This document shows, in pieces, positions 8,482-18,799 of a DNA stretch of 64,000 bases. The stretch is from Cellulomonas wangsupingiae. Lineage in GTDB: Bacteria; Actinomycetota; Actinomycetes; Actinomycetales; Cellulomonadaceae. The position numbers were made by a program, and so were the translations under genes. Below the pieces are notes generated by a model. The model saw nothing but the letters and a program-made list of their open reading frames with translations, ran no database searches and was not told where the DNA came from. The stretch is from NCBI RefSeq assembly GCF_024508275.1, contig NZ_CP101989.1, positions 248,001 to 312,000 on the forward strand. Reading direction: 5' to 3'. Position 1 is the first letter of the stretch; the number at the start of each line of letters is the position of its first letter.

Positions 8482-10242
8482 GTGCCCACTCCCGCGCAGG
8501 CCATCGCCGACCGTCCCGCACCCGGGGCGGTCGGCGGTGCGCCCGTCGGCGGGCGCGGGTCGCCGGGGCGTCGGGGGTCGGCGGCGTGGCCCCGGCGCCT
8601 CGGGTGGACCGTGGCCGTCGCCGTGCCGGTGCTGTTCCTCACCGTGTTCTTCGTGTGGCCGGTCGCCGAGATCGTCGGGCGGGGGTTCGTCCTCGACGGG
8701 CGGTTGGACCTCTCCGGGTTCGGCGAGGTGTTCGCGCGGCCGCGCACGTGGCGCGTCGTCGGGCAGACGCTCGCGCAGGCGACCGTCGGGACGCTCGGCG
8801 CGCTGGTGCTGGGCCTGCCCGGTGCGTACCTGCTGCACCGTTGCCGGTTCCGCGGGCGCGGAGCGCTGCGCGCGTTCGTCACGGTGCCGTTCGTGCTGCC
8901 CACCGTCGTGGTCGGCGTGGCGTTCCGCTCGCTGCTCGTCGACGGCGGCCTGCTGGGCGGCCTGGGCCTCGACGGCACGTTCACCGCGATCGTGCTCGCG
9001 CTCGTGTTCTTCAACTACGCGGTGGTCGTGCGGACCGTCGGGGGCATGTGGGAGCGGCTGGACCCGCGCGCCGAGCAGGCCGCCCGCGCACTGGGTGCCT
9101 CGCAGTGGCGCGTGCTGCGGACCGTCACGCTGCCCGCGCTCGGGCCCGCGATCGCGTCGGCCGCGTCGCTGGTCTTCCTGTTCTGCGCCACCGCGTTCGG
9201 CACCGTGCTCGTGCTCGGCGGGCGGCGCTTCGGCACGGTCGAGACCGAGATCTGGATCCAGACCACGCAGTTCCTCGACCTGCGGGCCGCCGCCGTGCTG
9301 TCGGTCGTGCAGCTCGTCGTCGTCGTCGGGGCGCTGGCCGTCGCCGGGCGCGCGCGGGCCCGCACCGAGCGCGCGCTGCCGCTCGGCGGCCCCGAGGCCG
9401 CGCACCCGGTGCGCCTGCGCGACCCGCTGGACGCCGTGGCGGTCGCCGTCACGGCCGTCACCGTCCTGGGGCTGCTCGCCGCGCCGCTGGTCAACCTCGT
9501 CGTCCGCTCGCTGCGCACGCCCGACGGCTGGGGGCTGGGCAACTACGCCGCGCTCGCGGTGCCGCAGGACACGCTCGCGGTCTCGGCGTGGCAGGCGGCC
9601 GGGACGTCGGTGCGCACGGCCGTCGACGCGACGCTCCTCGCGCTGCTCGTCGGAGGGCTGGTCGCGCTCGTCGTGTCGCGCCGGCCGCGCCGGAACTCCG
9701 CCCGGCGCGCCGTCGCCGGGCTCGACGCGCTGTTCATGCTGCCGCTCGGGGTGTCCGCCGTGACCGTCGGGTTCGGGTTCCTCGTGTCGATGGACGCACC
9801 GCTGGGGCTGCCGATCGACCTGCGGACCTCGGGCGTGCTGGTCGCCGTGGCGCAGGCCGTCGTCGCCGTGCCGCTCGTCGTGCGGACCGTGCTGCCCGTG
9901 CTGCGCGCGATCGAACCACGCCAGCGCGAGGTCGCCGCGACGCTCGGCGCCGCGCCCGGGCGCGTGCTGCGGACCGTCGACCTCGCCGTCGCGCTGCGGG
10001 CGCTGGGGCTCGCGCTCGGCTTCGCGTTCGCGGCGTCGCTGGGGGAGTTCGGCGCCACGTCGTTCCTCGCGCGGCCGCAGGACCCGACGTTGCCCGTCGT
10101 GATCTTCCGGCTGCTGGGACGTCCCGGTGCCGAGAACTACGGCGCCGCGCTCGCGGCGTCGGTGCTGCTGGCCGCGCTGACCGCGGCCGTCGTGGCCGTG
10201 TGCGAGCGGCTGCGCCGCCCGGGGATCGGAGGTGCTTGGTGA
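8482..10242 (+). CDS. thiP: Thiamine ABC transporter permease
   Basis: A 586-aa membrane protein with two fused MetI-like permease halves of about six helices each, the typical ThiP layout. Each half has an EAA-type loop: EQAARALGASQWRVLRTVTLPALGPAI in the first, and REVAATLGAAPGRVLRTVDLA in the second (each given here in part of its loop). GTG start three bases after the thiB stop; the stop overlaps the thiQ GTG. The N-terminal ~35 residues before the first helix are Gly/Pro/Arg-rich, so a later start is possible. Confidence 0.92.
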   Translation: MPTPAQAIADRPAPGAVGGAPVGGRGSPGRRGSAAWPRRLGWTVAVAVPVLFLTVFFVWPVAEIVGRGFVLDGRLDLSGFGEVFARPRTWRVVGQTLAQATVGTLGALVLGLPGAYLLHRCRFRGRGALRAFVTVPFVLPTVVVGVAFRSLLVDGGLLGGLGLDGTFTAIVLALVFFNYAVVVRTVGGMWERLDPRAEQAARALGASQWRVLRTVTLPALGPAIASAASLVFLFCATAFGTVLVLGGRRFGTVETEIWIQTTQFLDLRAAAVLSVVQLVVVVGALAVAGRARARTERALPLGGPEAAHPVRLRDPLDAVAVAVTAVTVLGLLAAPLVNLVVRSLRTPDGWGLGNYAALAVPQDTLAVSAWQAAGTSVRTAVDATLLALLVGGLVALVVSRRPRRNSARRAVAGLDALFMLPLGVSAVTVGFGFLVSMDAPLGLPIDLRTSGVLVAVAQAVVAVPLVVRTVLPVLRAIEPRQREVAATLGAAPGRVLRTVDLAVALRALGLALGFAFAASLGEFGATSFLARPQDPTLPVVIFRLLGRPGAENYGAALAASVLLAALTAAVVAVCERLRRPGIGGAW

Positions 10243-11297
10243 GCGACGGGCTGCAGGTGCTCGACGTCGTCGTGCGGTACGCGGGCGCCCCGGCGCCGGC
10301 CGTCGACGGCGTCGACCTGACCGTGCCGACGGGCGAGGTCGTCGCGCTGCTCGGGCCGTCCGGGTGCGGCAAGTCCTCGCTGCTGCGCGCGGTCGCCGGG
10401 CTCGAGCCGCTCGCCGGCGGCGACGTCGCGTGGGACGGGGTGTCCGTCGCCGGGGTGCCCGTGCACCGGCGCGGCTTCGGCCTGCTGTTCCAGGACGGGC
10501 AGCTGTTCGCGCACCGCGACGTCGCCGGCAACGTCGCGTACGGGATGCCGACGCTCGTGCGCCGGGACCGGGCCGCACGGGACGCGCGCGTCGCCGAGCT
10601 GCTCGACCTCGTCGGCCTGCCCGGCACGCAGCGCCGCGACGTCGCGACGCTGTCCGGCGGCGAGCGCCAGCGCGTCGCGCTCGCCCGCGCGCTGGCCCCG
10701 CGCCCGCGGCTGCTGCTGCTCGACGAGCCGCTGTCCGCGCTCGACCGCGCGCTGCGCGAACGTCTCGCGCTCGACCTGCGCGAGGTGCTGACCGCCACCG
10801 GCACGACAGCGCTGTTCGTCACGCACGACCAGGACGAGGCGTTCGCCGTCGCGGACCGCGTCGCCGTCATGGACGCCGGCCGGCTGCTGCAGGTCGCGGC
10901 CCCCGCTGCGCTGTGGGCCCGGCCCGCGTCGCGGCGGGTCGCGCAGTTCCTCGGGTACGAGGCGTTCGTCGACGTGCCGTCGCCGGGTGCCGACGCCCCC
11001 GCGGCCGTCCGCGCGCTCGTCGACGCCGCCCGTGCCGCCGGGGTCGCGCTGCTGCCCGCCGGGGGCCTGCTCGCGCTGGCCGCGGGCGCGTTCGTCGTCG
11101 CGCCCGGCGCGGCCGACGGCGTCGTCGTCGGGACGGTGCGCGTCCTGCGCTCACGCCGCGGACGCACCGAGGTCGTCGTCGACGTCGACGGGGTCGGCCG
11201 CGTCAGCGCGCTGGCCCCCGCGGGCTGGACGTGCGCGCCCGGGGCCGACGTGGCCCTGCACGCCGATGCCGCTGCGGTCGCGGGGCTGCCGGGCTAA
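10239..11297 (+). CDS. thiQ: Thiamine ABC transporter ATP-binding protein
   Basis: A 352-aa ABC ATPase. Walker A is LLGPSGCGKSSLL, the signature is LSGGERQRVALARAL, Walker B is LLLLDEPLSALD and the H-loop is FVTHDQDEAF. After the ~235-aa nucleotide-binding domain comes a ~110-residue C-terminal part like the TOBE regions of iron/thiamine importers. GTG start overlaps the thiP stop. Completes the thiBPQ importer; no thiamine biosynthesis gene is in the window. Confidence 0.92.
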   Translation: MSDGLQVLDVVVRYAGAPAPAVDGVDLTVPTGEVVALLGPSGCGKSSLLRAVAGLEPLAGGDVAWDGVSVAGVPVHRRGFGLLFQDGQLFAHRDVAGNVAYGMPTLVRRDRAARDARVAELLDLVGLPGTQRRDVATLSGGERQRVALARALAPRPRLLLLDEPLSALDRALRERLALDLREVLTATGTTALFVTHDQDEAFAVADRVAVMDAGRLLQVAAPAALWARPASRRVAQFLGYEAFVDVPSPGADAPAAVRALVDAARAAGVALLPAGGLLALAAGAFVVAPGAADGVVVGTVRVLRSRRGRTEVVVDVDGVGRVSALAPAGWTCAPGADVALHADAAAVAGLPG

Positions 11298-11375
11298 CGT
11301 CAGACCACCGGGTGCGACGTCGTGGTCCGTCGGCCGGCAGAGAGCTGCACCCACCGACACAGCGAGGTGAACGGT

Positions 11376-12128
11376 ATGCCCCTCCAGCTCCGTGAGATCG
11401 TCTCCGTCGACATTCCTGCCCCCGTCGCCACGGTCTGGGAGCACCTGCGCGACCCGCAGCTGATCCGGCGGTGGTTCGGTTGGGACTACGACGGGCTCGA
11501 CGCCGAGATCCGCGAGATCTTCGTCGACGACGTGCACGAGGAGAGCCACGAGGCCGACGGGACGCAGACGCGCACCCTGGTCTGGCGCAACCACGACCGG
11601 CTCGTGGTCACGTCGCGGGAGGACGAGCCGGAGCGCACCCACGTGGCCGTCCTGCGGCCGGGCGACGGCGGCCTGCCGACGTTCGAAGCGGCCTTCGACG
11701 AGCTGGACGAGGGCTGGACCCAGTTCGTCCAGCAGCTCGCGTTCGCGCTGCGGGTCCACCCAGGGGAGGACCGGGTGTCGCTGCAGGCGCACGGGCTGGA
11801 CGCCGGCGACCGGCGCGAGCCGCTGCTGTTCCGTGCGGGCCTGCACGGCGTGCGCGGCCTGCCCGTGGGTGCGCACGTCGAGGGGACGCGCCCGGACGGG
11901 TCGCGCGTCGGCGGGACGCTCGTCTACAAGACGCAGCACCAGGTCGGGATCCACCTGCACGGCATCGCCGAGTCGCTGCTCGTGCTCGTCATCCGCCCGG
12001 CCGGGGAGCGGCCGCCGCACGGGACGGTCGACGCGACGCTGTCGACGTACGGGCTGGACCAGGATCTGCTCGCCGAGTCGCGGCGGCGGTGGGCCGGGTG
12101 GTGGGGGGTGCGGACGTCGGCGGTGTGA
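11376..12128 (+). CDS. SRPBCC/START-like domain protein
   Basis: A 250-aa protein with an N-terminal SRPBCC (AHSA1/polyketide-cyclase-like) fold: REIVSVDIPAPVATVWEHL, DPQLIRRWFGWDYDGL and FVDDVHEE. The second half (about 130-250) reads as a second, more diverged unit, with VYKTQHQVGIHLHGIAESLLVLVI. ATG 11376 follows an AGGTGA site. The ligand is unknown. It stands alone after the thi operon and before a lower-GC stretch. Confidence 0.7.
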   Translation: MPLQLREIVSVDIPAPVATVWEHLRDPQLIRRWFGWDYDGLDAEIREIFVDDVHEESHEADGTQTRTLVWRNHDRLVVTSREDEPERTHVAVLRPGDGGLPTFEAAFDELDEGWTQFVQQLAFALRVHPGEDRVSLQAHGLDAGDRREPLLFRAGLHGVRGLPVGAHVEGTRPDGSRVGGTLVYKTQHQVGIHLHGIAESLLVLVIRPAGERPPHGTVDATLSTYGLDQDLLAESRRRWAGWWGVRTSAV

Positions 12129-12364
12129 GCCAAGGGCGTCGGGCTGCGGTGCCGGGCGGCGTGAAGGGTCACTCACAGGCGAAGCGGTGAGCACGACGTC
12201 CTGGGGCGCCGTGGCTGCTTCGTACTCAGGACCGCTACCCGCGGTTCGCGAACCGCTGTGTGTCGCACGTGCCAGCCGAGTGATTGCAGGCACGCCGCGG
12301 GAGGTGGGGCGTCGTTATGAACACGGACACAAGTCGAGTTCGGAGATTCTGGGCTAGCGTCGGG
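12129..12364. other. Gene-free gap with a perfect 16-bp palindrome
   Basis: No convincing gene. GCGGTTCGCGAACCGC at 12241-12256 is perfectly self-complementary and lies about 110 bp beyond the 3' end of the lipoprotein gene. The right part (12290-12360) is visibly less GC-rich than its surroundings. No integrase or terminal repeats were seen. Confidence 0.5.
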
Positions 12365-13183
12365 TCACTGCTGGGTCCAGAGTCCGCAGGCGGCGGACAC
12401 CTCCAGACCCTCACCAGCGCGCACATCGATCGTCACTCCAGCCGGCGCGTACCCGATGAAGTCGTTGTCGATGATCTCGCCCCCACCGGTTGTGCGCGAC
12501 CAGTAGCAGTCTTTGATGTCTGTGCCAGTCGTCTTGTACGTCCCGACCGGGATGTCCGTGCCGACCTCGTACGTGCCAGAGTCGAAGACCTGGCCAGCGT
12601 CGACCCTGGTTTGCATGTCGGTGAACATCCCCGAAAACTCCGGGCAGGCTGCGACGAACTCGCCCATTGGGACAAGGGTGACGCTGGACGGTAGGTGCAC
12701 TTGTCCGCTGGTCACGGCGTTGTACGCCAACTCGGCGGCCGAGAACCGCGGGTCGCCGATCGCTGTCCGGTACGGTCCGCATAACTGAGCCTCGCGCTGC
12801 GCCGCGGCCGCCTCAGCGATGAGTGCAGCTGTGGCGGCCTCTCGTTCCGCCTCGGCGGCCTGAGCGGCGGCCCTTTCGTCGGCCGACATCTCCAGAGTCA
12901 CGAGCACGGCATAGCCCTCGCGCACTCGGGCCCCGGCTGCTGGGTCCTGCACGCTTACCGCCGAGCCTTCCCCCGAGCTGACCACGTCGAACCCAGCGCC
13001 CTCGAGAGCCTGCTTGGCGTCGTCGAGGCTCATACCGACCACGTCGGGCACTGCCTTCATGTCCACTGTCGGTGTGGGCGTTGGAGCCGCAGTTGGTGCC
13101 TCTCCCGGGCCGCCGCACGCAGTGATCATCGCCAGCAACAAGGTTCCGATCATGAGTGCACCGGTGTGCCGTCGCTGAGTCAT
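12365..13183 (-). CDS. PASTA-domain lipoprotein
   Basis: A 272-aa lipoprotein: hydrophobic signal GALMIGTLLLAMITAC with Cys23 as lipid site, then a Pro/Thr linker. One PASTA domain follows (about 43-98: VPDVVGMSLDDAKQALEGAG...). Next is an Ala/Glu-rich helix (100-140, coiled-coil-like), then a C-terminal domain with GTYEVGTDIPVGTYKTTG and CYWSRTTGGGEIIDND. That motif recurs in small actinobacterial and phage-borne secreted proteins of unknown role. PASTA domains often contact peptidoglycan. Codon use is less GC-rich than the neighbours, which may mean transfer. Confidence 0.8.
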   Translation of the reverse strand: MTQRRHTGALMIGTLLLAMITACGGPGEAPTAAPTPTPTVDMKAVPDVVGMSLDDAKQALEGAGFDVVSSGEGSAVSVQDPAAGARVREGYAVLVTLEMSADERAAAQAAEAEREAATAALIAEAAAAQREAQLCGPYRTAIGDPRFSAAELAYNAVTSGQVHLPSSVTLVPMGEFVAACPEFSGMFTDMQTRVDAGQVFDSGTYEVGTDIPVGTYKTTGTDIKDCYWSRTTGGGEIIDNDFIGYAPAGVTIDVRAGEGLEVSAACGLWTQQ

Positions 13184-13444
13184 GAACTGATGATCTACCG
13201 GCCCTCGTAGGCGTGTGCACCAAGTGTGACCGCAACTGCGAATTCACCCACCGGCGTCAGTGCCTGCCCGAACTTCCTGCCCCCACCGCGGGTAGCCCGC
13301 TGATGCTCTGCCGTTGATGCATAAGTGCAGCATCCGTGGACGCTCAAGCCCGCGGCGTCCTGGCCCTTCCTGCGATGAACCGCTGGCAGGTCTTGCTCGG
13401 GACGCGGTGTGTCACCGTCGCAGCATGGACGGCGGTTCGGCCGC
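13184..13444. other. Lower-GC gap with no clear gene
   Basis: About 260 bp between two minus-strand genes. It should contain the lipoprotein promoter near 13200. A minus-strand frame across it (to 13656) has weak protein-like text such as LTPVGEFAVAVTLG, but it overlaps the YyaL gene and has no recognised match. Confidence 0.4.
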
Positions 13445-15550
13445 CTACGTGCGGGTATCGACCGGCGCCGCGTCCTGGCGTCCGCCCAGTGACCGCCGCA
13501 GCGACTGCGGGTCGGTCTCCGGCAGGTCGCAGACGAACCCGCGGCATACGTACGCGGTCGGCTGCCCCTCGCGCAGCGGACGGTCCCGCAGCAGCGGCAC
13601 CCGGTGCCCGACGCCGTCGGCCTCCGTGCCGCCGGTCCCCGCGTCGTCACCACCACCCACCGCGACGACCGCGCCCGGGGCGGTGCCGCCGCGCGCCGCG
13701 GCTACCAGCGCGTGCGTCGCCGGGTCGTCCGGGCGCCCCACGACCGCCACCTCGCGCGGTCCGTCGAGCACCGCCTCGGCCACGGCCAGCGCCCACCCGG
13801 CCGCCCGCGGGTAGCGCCCGGCGACCGCCAGGGGTCGGTCGAGCGCCTGCTCGGCGGCCTCGCGGTGCGCGCTCGACCCGCTGAGGGCGGCGTACGTGAG
13901 CAGCGCCCCGGCGGCGGCGGACGGTCCGGACGGCGCCGGCCCGTCGGCGATCTCCTGCGGTCGCTGGAGCTGCGCGAGGACCGCGTCGGTCTCGTCGTCG
14001 GCGGTGTCCCAGAACCCGCCCGCGTCGTCGCGGAAGTGGGCGAGCACGGCGCCGAGCAGCGCACCCGCACGCTCGAACCACGCCGGGTCGCCCGTCGCGG
14101 AGAACAGCGCGAGGTAGCCCTCGGCGACGTCGGCGTAGTCGGCCAGGACGCCGGGGGAGCGGCCGGCGACGCCGTCGCGTGAGGTGCGCGTCAGGCGGGG
14201 TCCCGTCGCGCCCGGGCGGACGTGCAGGGACCACAGCAGCTCGGCCGCGTCCGTCGCGGCCGACACCCACGCGGGCCGGCCGAGCAGCGCTCCGGCGTCG
14301 GCGAGCGCGGCGATCGCCAGCCCGTTCCAGGCGGCGACGACCTTGTCGTCCCGGCCCGGCTGGGGGCGGGCGTCGCGCGCCGCGAGCAGCCGGGCGCGGA
14401 CGTCGTCGTACCGCGCGTGGTCGTCGGGGTCGGCGTGCAGGGTGAGCACCGACGTGCCGTGCTCGAACGTGCCGTCGGCCGTGACGCCGAACAGGTCCGC
14501 CGCCCACGCACCGTCCTGCGGCCCGAGGACGTCGGCCAGCTCTTCCGGCGTCCACACGTACGTCTGCCCCTCGACGCCCCGGGTGTCCGCGTCGAGCGAG
14601 GCCGCGAACCCGCCCTGCGGCGTGCGCATCTCGCGCAGCAGCCACGCGGCACCGTCCTCGACGACGCGCAGCGCGAGCGCGGACCCGGTCGCGCGCCACC
14701 GGTGCGCGTACACGCGCAGCAGCTCGGCGTTGTCGTCGAGCATCTTCTCGAAGTGCGGGACCGTCCACGTCGCGTCGACGGAGTACCGCGCGAAGCCGCC
14801 GCCGAGCTGGTCGGCCATGCCGCCGCGGGCCATCGCGTCGAGCGTGCCCTCGGCCATCGCGAGGGCGCGCTCGTCGCCGGTGCGGGCGTAACGGCGCAGG
14901 AGCCACTCGAGCACCATCGACGGCGGGAACTTCGGTGCTCCGCCGAACCCGCCGGACCGTGCGTCGTACTGGGCCGCCAGCGCGTCGAGCGCGCGGGCCG
15001 TGTCCGCCTCGAGCGACGCCGGGTCGAGCGGGCCGGGCGCGCCGGCCGGGCCCACCGACGCGAGCGCGTCGCGCAGCGCGGAGGCGTTGTGCGCGACGTC
15101 GTCGCGCTGCTGCGACCAGGCGTGCGCCATCGCCTGCAGCAGCTGCGGGAACGAGGGCATGCCCCCGACGGGGCGCGGCGGGTAGTAGGTGCCGCAGTAG
15201 AACGGCTCGCCGTCCGGGGTCGCGAACACGGTCATGGGCCAGCCGCCCTGGCCGGTCATGGCCTGGGTGGCGGCCATGTACACCGCGTCGACGTCCGGGC
15301 GCTCCTCACGGTCGACCTTCACGGCGACGAACGACCGGTTCATGAGCTCCGCGGTCGCCGCGTCTTCGAAGGACTCGTGCGCCATCACGTGGCACCAGTG
15401 GCACGCGGCGTACCCGACGGAGATCAGCAGCGGGACGTCGCGGCGGCGCGCCTCCGCGAACGCCTCGTCACCCCACTCGTACCAGTCGACGGGGTTGTCG
15501 GCGTGCTGCTGCAGGTAGGGGCTGGTGCTGGCGGCGAGGCGGTTGGCCAT
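13445..15550 (-). CDS. YyaL/SSP411 family thioredoxin-domain protein (DUF255)
   Basis: A 701-aa protein. The N-terminal ~165 residues are the DUF255 thioredoxin-like domain: [20 protein letters not shown], then the CxxC site in [10 protein letters not shown] and [12 protein letters not shown]. The rest is an (alpha/alpha)6-barrel like N-acylglucosamine 2-epimerases, with [20 protein letters not shown]. Homologues are bacterial YyaL and animal SPATA20; the biochemical role is unsettled. ATG 15550 matches the conserved family start. It diverges from the ribbon-helix-helix gene across ~125 bp. Confidence 0.9.
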   Translation of the reverse strand: MANRLAASTSPYLQQHADNPVDWYEWGDEAFAEARRRDVPLLISVGYAACHWCHVMAHESFEDAATAELMNRSFVAVKVDREERPDVDAVYMAATQAMTGQGGWPMTVFATPDGEPFYCGTYYPPRPVGGMPSFPQLLQAMAHAWSQQRDDVAHNASALRDALASVGPAGAPGPLDPASLEADTARALDALAAQYDARSGGFGGAPKFPPSMVLEWLLRRYARTGDERALAMAEGTLDAMARGGMADQLGGGFARYSVDATWTVPHFEKMLDDNAELLRVYAHRWRATGSALALRVVEDGAAWLLREMRTPQGGFAASLDADTRGVEGQTYVWTPEELADVLGPQDGAWAADLFGVTADGTFEHGTSVLTLHADPDDHARYDDVRARLLAARDARPQPGRDDKVVAAWNGLAIAALADAGALLGRPAWVSAATDAAELLWSLHVRPGATGPRLTRTSRDGVAGRSPGVLADYADVAEGYLALFSATGDPAWFERAGALLGAVLAHFRDDAGGFWDTADDETDAVLAQLQRPQEIADGPAPSGPSAAAGALLTYAALSGSSAHREAAEQALDRPLAVAGRYPRAAGWALAVAEAVLDGPREVAVVGRPDDPATHALVAAARGGTAPGAVVAVGGGDDAGTGGTEADGVGHRVPLLRDRPLREGQPTAYVCRGFVCDLPETDPQSLRRSLGGRQDAAPVDTRT

Positions 15551-15673
15551 CACGGGATCCTTCCGGCGTCGTGGCGGTCCGGCCGCAGCCCACGGTCGCA
15601 CACGGCCACGGCGCGCGCCCGGCGTCCGCGGCGCACGGGGCCCGCGGCGTCATCGTGGCGCGAGAGGAGGTTG

Positions 15674-15698
15674 TCATGACACCATCGTGGTGTCATGA
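15674..15698. promoter_or_regulatory. Perfect inverted repeat over the start of the ribbon-helix-helix gene
   Basis: Arms TCATGACACCA (15674-15684) and TGGTGTCATGA (15688-15698) with TCG between. It begins at the start codon with the good ribosome site. This is a classical operator shape for a ribbon-helix-helix repressor, and the gene it overlaps encodes one, so autoregulation is likely. Confidence 0.7.
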
Positions 15699-16230
15699 TG
15701 GCGTCATGGATCTCACGCACTACGTCGACGACCTCCAGCAGCGGCTGATCACCGCTGCCGACGCCGGCGGCGAGGACGCCCGGCAGCTCGCGCAGCGCCT
15801 GACCGCGCCGCTCGACGCCGCCGTGCGCCTCGTCCTGCTCGACGCGCTGTCCGCCGCGGCCGGGGAGATCTCGGCCGAGCTCGCCCCCGGGTCGGTGGAC
15901 GTGCGGCTGCGCAGCGGCGACCCCGAGTTCGTCGTCACCACGCCTGCGGCCCGGGCCGACGCACCCCCGGCAGCGGCGCTGCCCGCGCCGCCGGAGCCGC
16001 CCGCCCAGCCGGGCGGCGACGCCGACGGCGCCACCACCCGCACCACCCTGCGGCTGCCCGACCACCTCAAGGCCCAGGTCGAGGTCGTCGCCGCCCGCGA
16101 CGGCGTCTCCGTCAACACCTGGCTCGTCCGGGCTGTCGCGGCCGCGCTGGAGCGCGGCGCCGGCGCCGGCCCCGCGGGCCGTGCCCAGACGCGCGGCAGC
16201 ACGACCCACCTCACCGGCTGGGTGCGCTGA
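15676..16230 (+). CDS. Ribbon-helix-helix DNA-binding protein
   Basis: A 184-aa protein. The C-terminal part has the HicB/Arc-type pattern TRTTLRLPDHLKAQVEVVAA, then RDGVSVNTWLVRAVAAAL: a beta strand followed by two helices. The N-terminal ~100 residues are helical (YVDDLQQRLITAADAGGE). An Ala/Pro linker joins them. The start at 15676 is supported by AGGAGG 5 bases upstream, but codons 1-9 then lie in the palindrome; ATG 15706 (MDLTHYVDDL) is the alternative. First gene of an operon with DUF4097 and an ABC exporter, which it may regulate. Confidence 0.8.
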   Translation: MTPSWCHDGVMDLTHYVDDLQQRLITAADAGGEDARQLAQRLTAPLDAAVRLVLLDALSAAAGEISAELAPGSVDVRLRSGDPEFVVTTPAARADAPPAAALPAPPEPPAQPGGDADGATTRTTLRLPDHLKAQVEVVAARDGVSVNTWLVRAVAAALERGAGAGPAGRAQTRGSTTHLTGWVR

Positions 16231-16272
16231 CCACGATCGCGCCCCGCCCACCATCCCGGTCCACCACAAGGC

Positions 16273-16290
16273 GACACCACCACGACACCA
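16273..16290. promoter_or_regulatory. Two direct GACACCA half-sites upstream of the DUF4097 gene
   Basis: GACACCA at 16273-16279 and 16284-16290, 11 bp apart, one helical turn. The same heptamer is in the palindrome at the start of the ribbon-helix-helix gene. Possible second binding site for that protein. Confidence 0.45.
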
Positions 16291-16304
16291 TCCCTGGAGC
16301 CACC

Positions 16305-17147
16305 ATGCCCACGTTCCCCGTCGCCGGACCCGTGCCGCTCGTCATCGACGTCCCGTTCGGCAACCTGCACGTCGTCGCGAGCGACCGCGAGGACGTCGTG
16401 GTGACCGTGCTGCCGGCCGACCCGTCCAAGTCCGGCGCCGTGCGCGCCGCGAACGAGACCCGCGTCGAGCGGGACGGCGACGGCGTCTCGATCGTCTACC
16501 CGGGGTCCTGGAAGCAGTACGTCCTGCCGTTCTCCGCCGGCGGTGCGGTCGTCACGATCGAGCTGCCCACCGGGTCGGACCTGCGGGGCAAGGCCGGGAC
16601 GCTGTTCGCCGAGGGGCGCCTGGGCGCGGTCGACCTGATCCTCAACGGCGGCGAGGCCCGCCTCGAGGAGGCGTCCCGCCTGGACCTGAAGGTCACGGCC
16701 GGCAGCGTCGTCGTCGGCCGGATCACGGGTCCGACGCAGATCAAGGCGTCGGCGGGCGCGGTCCGCGTCGCCGAGATCGTCGGCGACGGGACCATCCGCG
16801 CGAGCAACGGCCCGACGAGCGTCGGCGCCGTCACCGGCTCGCTCGAGATCGTCGGCGCGCACGCCGAGATCGCCGTGGACCGCGTCCGCGGCGACCTGTG
16901 CGTCCGGTCCGCCAACGCCGGGATCCGCGTCGCGCACGTCGAGCAGGGCAGCGTGCGGCTCACCACGGCGTACGGCGGCATCGAGGTCGGCGTCCCCAAG
17001 GGGACGGCGGCCTGGCTCGACCTGACCACCGAGCACGGCACCGTGCGCAACCAGCTCACCCCCACCGAGGGCCCCGTCGCCGACGAGTTCACCGCCGAGA
17101 TCCGTGCGAGCAGCGGCTACGGCGACGTCCTGGTCCGGCGTCCCTGA
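16305..17147 (+). CDS. DUF4097 family beta-repeat protein
   Basis: A 280-aa protein built of short repeated strands, as in the DUF4097 adhesin-like beta-helix family: LDLKVTAGSVVVGRITGPTQ, IKASAGAVRVAEIVGDGTIR, ASNGPTSVGAVTGSLEIVG and so on. No signal peptide is visible, so it is probably cytoplasmic. Such proteins often sit beside HTH/RHH regulators and ABC exporters, as here. A ribosome site GGAG lies 6 bases before ATG. Function unknown. Confidence 0.8.
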   Translation: MPTFPVAGPVPLVIDVPFGNLHVVASDREDVVVTVLPADPSKSGAVRAANETRVERDGDGVSIVYPGSWKQYVLPFSAGGAVVTIELPTGSDLRGKAGTLFAEGRLGAVDLILNGGEARLEEASRLDLKVTAGSVVVGRITGPTQIKASAGAVRVAEIVGDGTIRASNGPTSVGAVTGSLEIVGAHAEIAVDRVRGDLCVRSANAGIRVAHVEQGSVRLTTAYGGIEVGVPKGTAAWLDLTTEHGTVRNQLTPTEGPVADEFTAEIRASSGYGDVLVRRP

Positions 17148-17150
17148 CCC

Positions 17151-17182
17151 GACCGACCGACCGACCGACCGACCGACCGACC
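17151..17182. repeat. Eight tandem copies of GACC
   Basis: A pure (GACC)8 run plus GACA sits between the DUF4097 stop and the AGGAG ribosome site of the ABC ATPase. Such tracts can change length by slippage; a change would alter only leader spacing, because it is outside the coding frame. Confidence 0.95.
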
Positions 17183-17196
17183 GACAGGAGCACACC

Positions 17197-17963
<767 letters not shown>

Positions 17964-17967
<4 letters not shown>

Positions 17968-18791
17968 CCACCGTCGCGCTGCCCGCTCCCACCGCCGGCG
18001 CCCGTCCGCTGGCCGACACCATGATCATGGTCCGTCGCAGCCTGCTGCGGGCCGTGCGCTACCCGGGCCTGACCGCGTTCCTCGTCCTGGGGCCCCTCGT
18101 CGCGCTGCTGCTCTTCGTCTACGTCTTCGGCGGGGCGTTCGGCGCCGGTGTCGCCCCCGGCGTCGCGCCCGGGGCGGAGGCGCGGTCGGCGTACCTGGAG
18201 TACATCGCGCCGACGCTGCTGATCCTCACCATCGTCGGAGGTGCGCAGTCGGTGGCGATCAGCGCCGCGATGGACGCGTCCAGCGGCATCATGGCGCGGT
18301 TCAAGACGATGGCGATCTCGTCGGGGTCCGTGCTGTCCGGGCAGGTCGTCGGGTTCGTCCTGCAGGCCCTCGCGGCGGCCGTCCTGGTGCTCGCCGCCGC
18401 GCTGGCGATCGGCTACCGGCCGGGCGCGGACCCGCTGGACTGGCTCGCGCTGCTCGGCCTGTTCCTGCTGCTGGGGATCGCGCTGAACTGGCTGTGCGTC
18501 GGCATGGGGCTGAACGCCAAGAGCGTCGAGACGGCCAGCAACACCCCGATGCTGCTCATGCTCCTGCCGTTCCTGGGCAGCGGGTTCGTGCCCGTCGAGA
18601 CCATGCCGGCCGGGGTGCGGTGGTTCGCCGAGTACCAGCCCTTCACGCCGATCATCGAGACGGCCCGCTCGCTGCTGGCGGGCGCCGCGCTGGAGACCAC
18701 GACGACGGCCCTGGCCTTCGGCTGGTGCGTCGTGATCGGCGTCGCCGGGTACGTCTGGTCGCGGGTGCTGTACCGCCGCGAGCGGAACTGA
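17964..18791 (+). CDS. ABC-2 type exporter permease (DrrB-like)
   Basis: A 275-aa protein with six predicted helices of the ABC-2 membrane family: RYPGLTAFLVLGPLVALLLF near the start and LPFLGSGFVPVETMPAGVRW late, the usual conserved turn. AGGAGG precedes the ATG, which overlaps the ATPase stop. Last gene of the RHH-DUF4097-ABC operon, followed by a strong hairpin. Confidence 0.9.
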
Positions 18792-18799
18792 CGCCGGAC

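Noticed and set aside
6526..10578. Very long minus-strand frame over mrpG and thi genes
   Set aside because: Low-complexity Arg/Pro/His composition; overlaps a riboswitch and several recognised genes.
13195..13656. Short minus-strand frame after the lipoprotein gene
   Set aside because: Overlaps the certain YyaL gene and has no recognised domain; some protein-like text but not enough to call.
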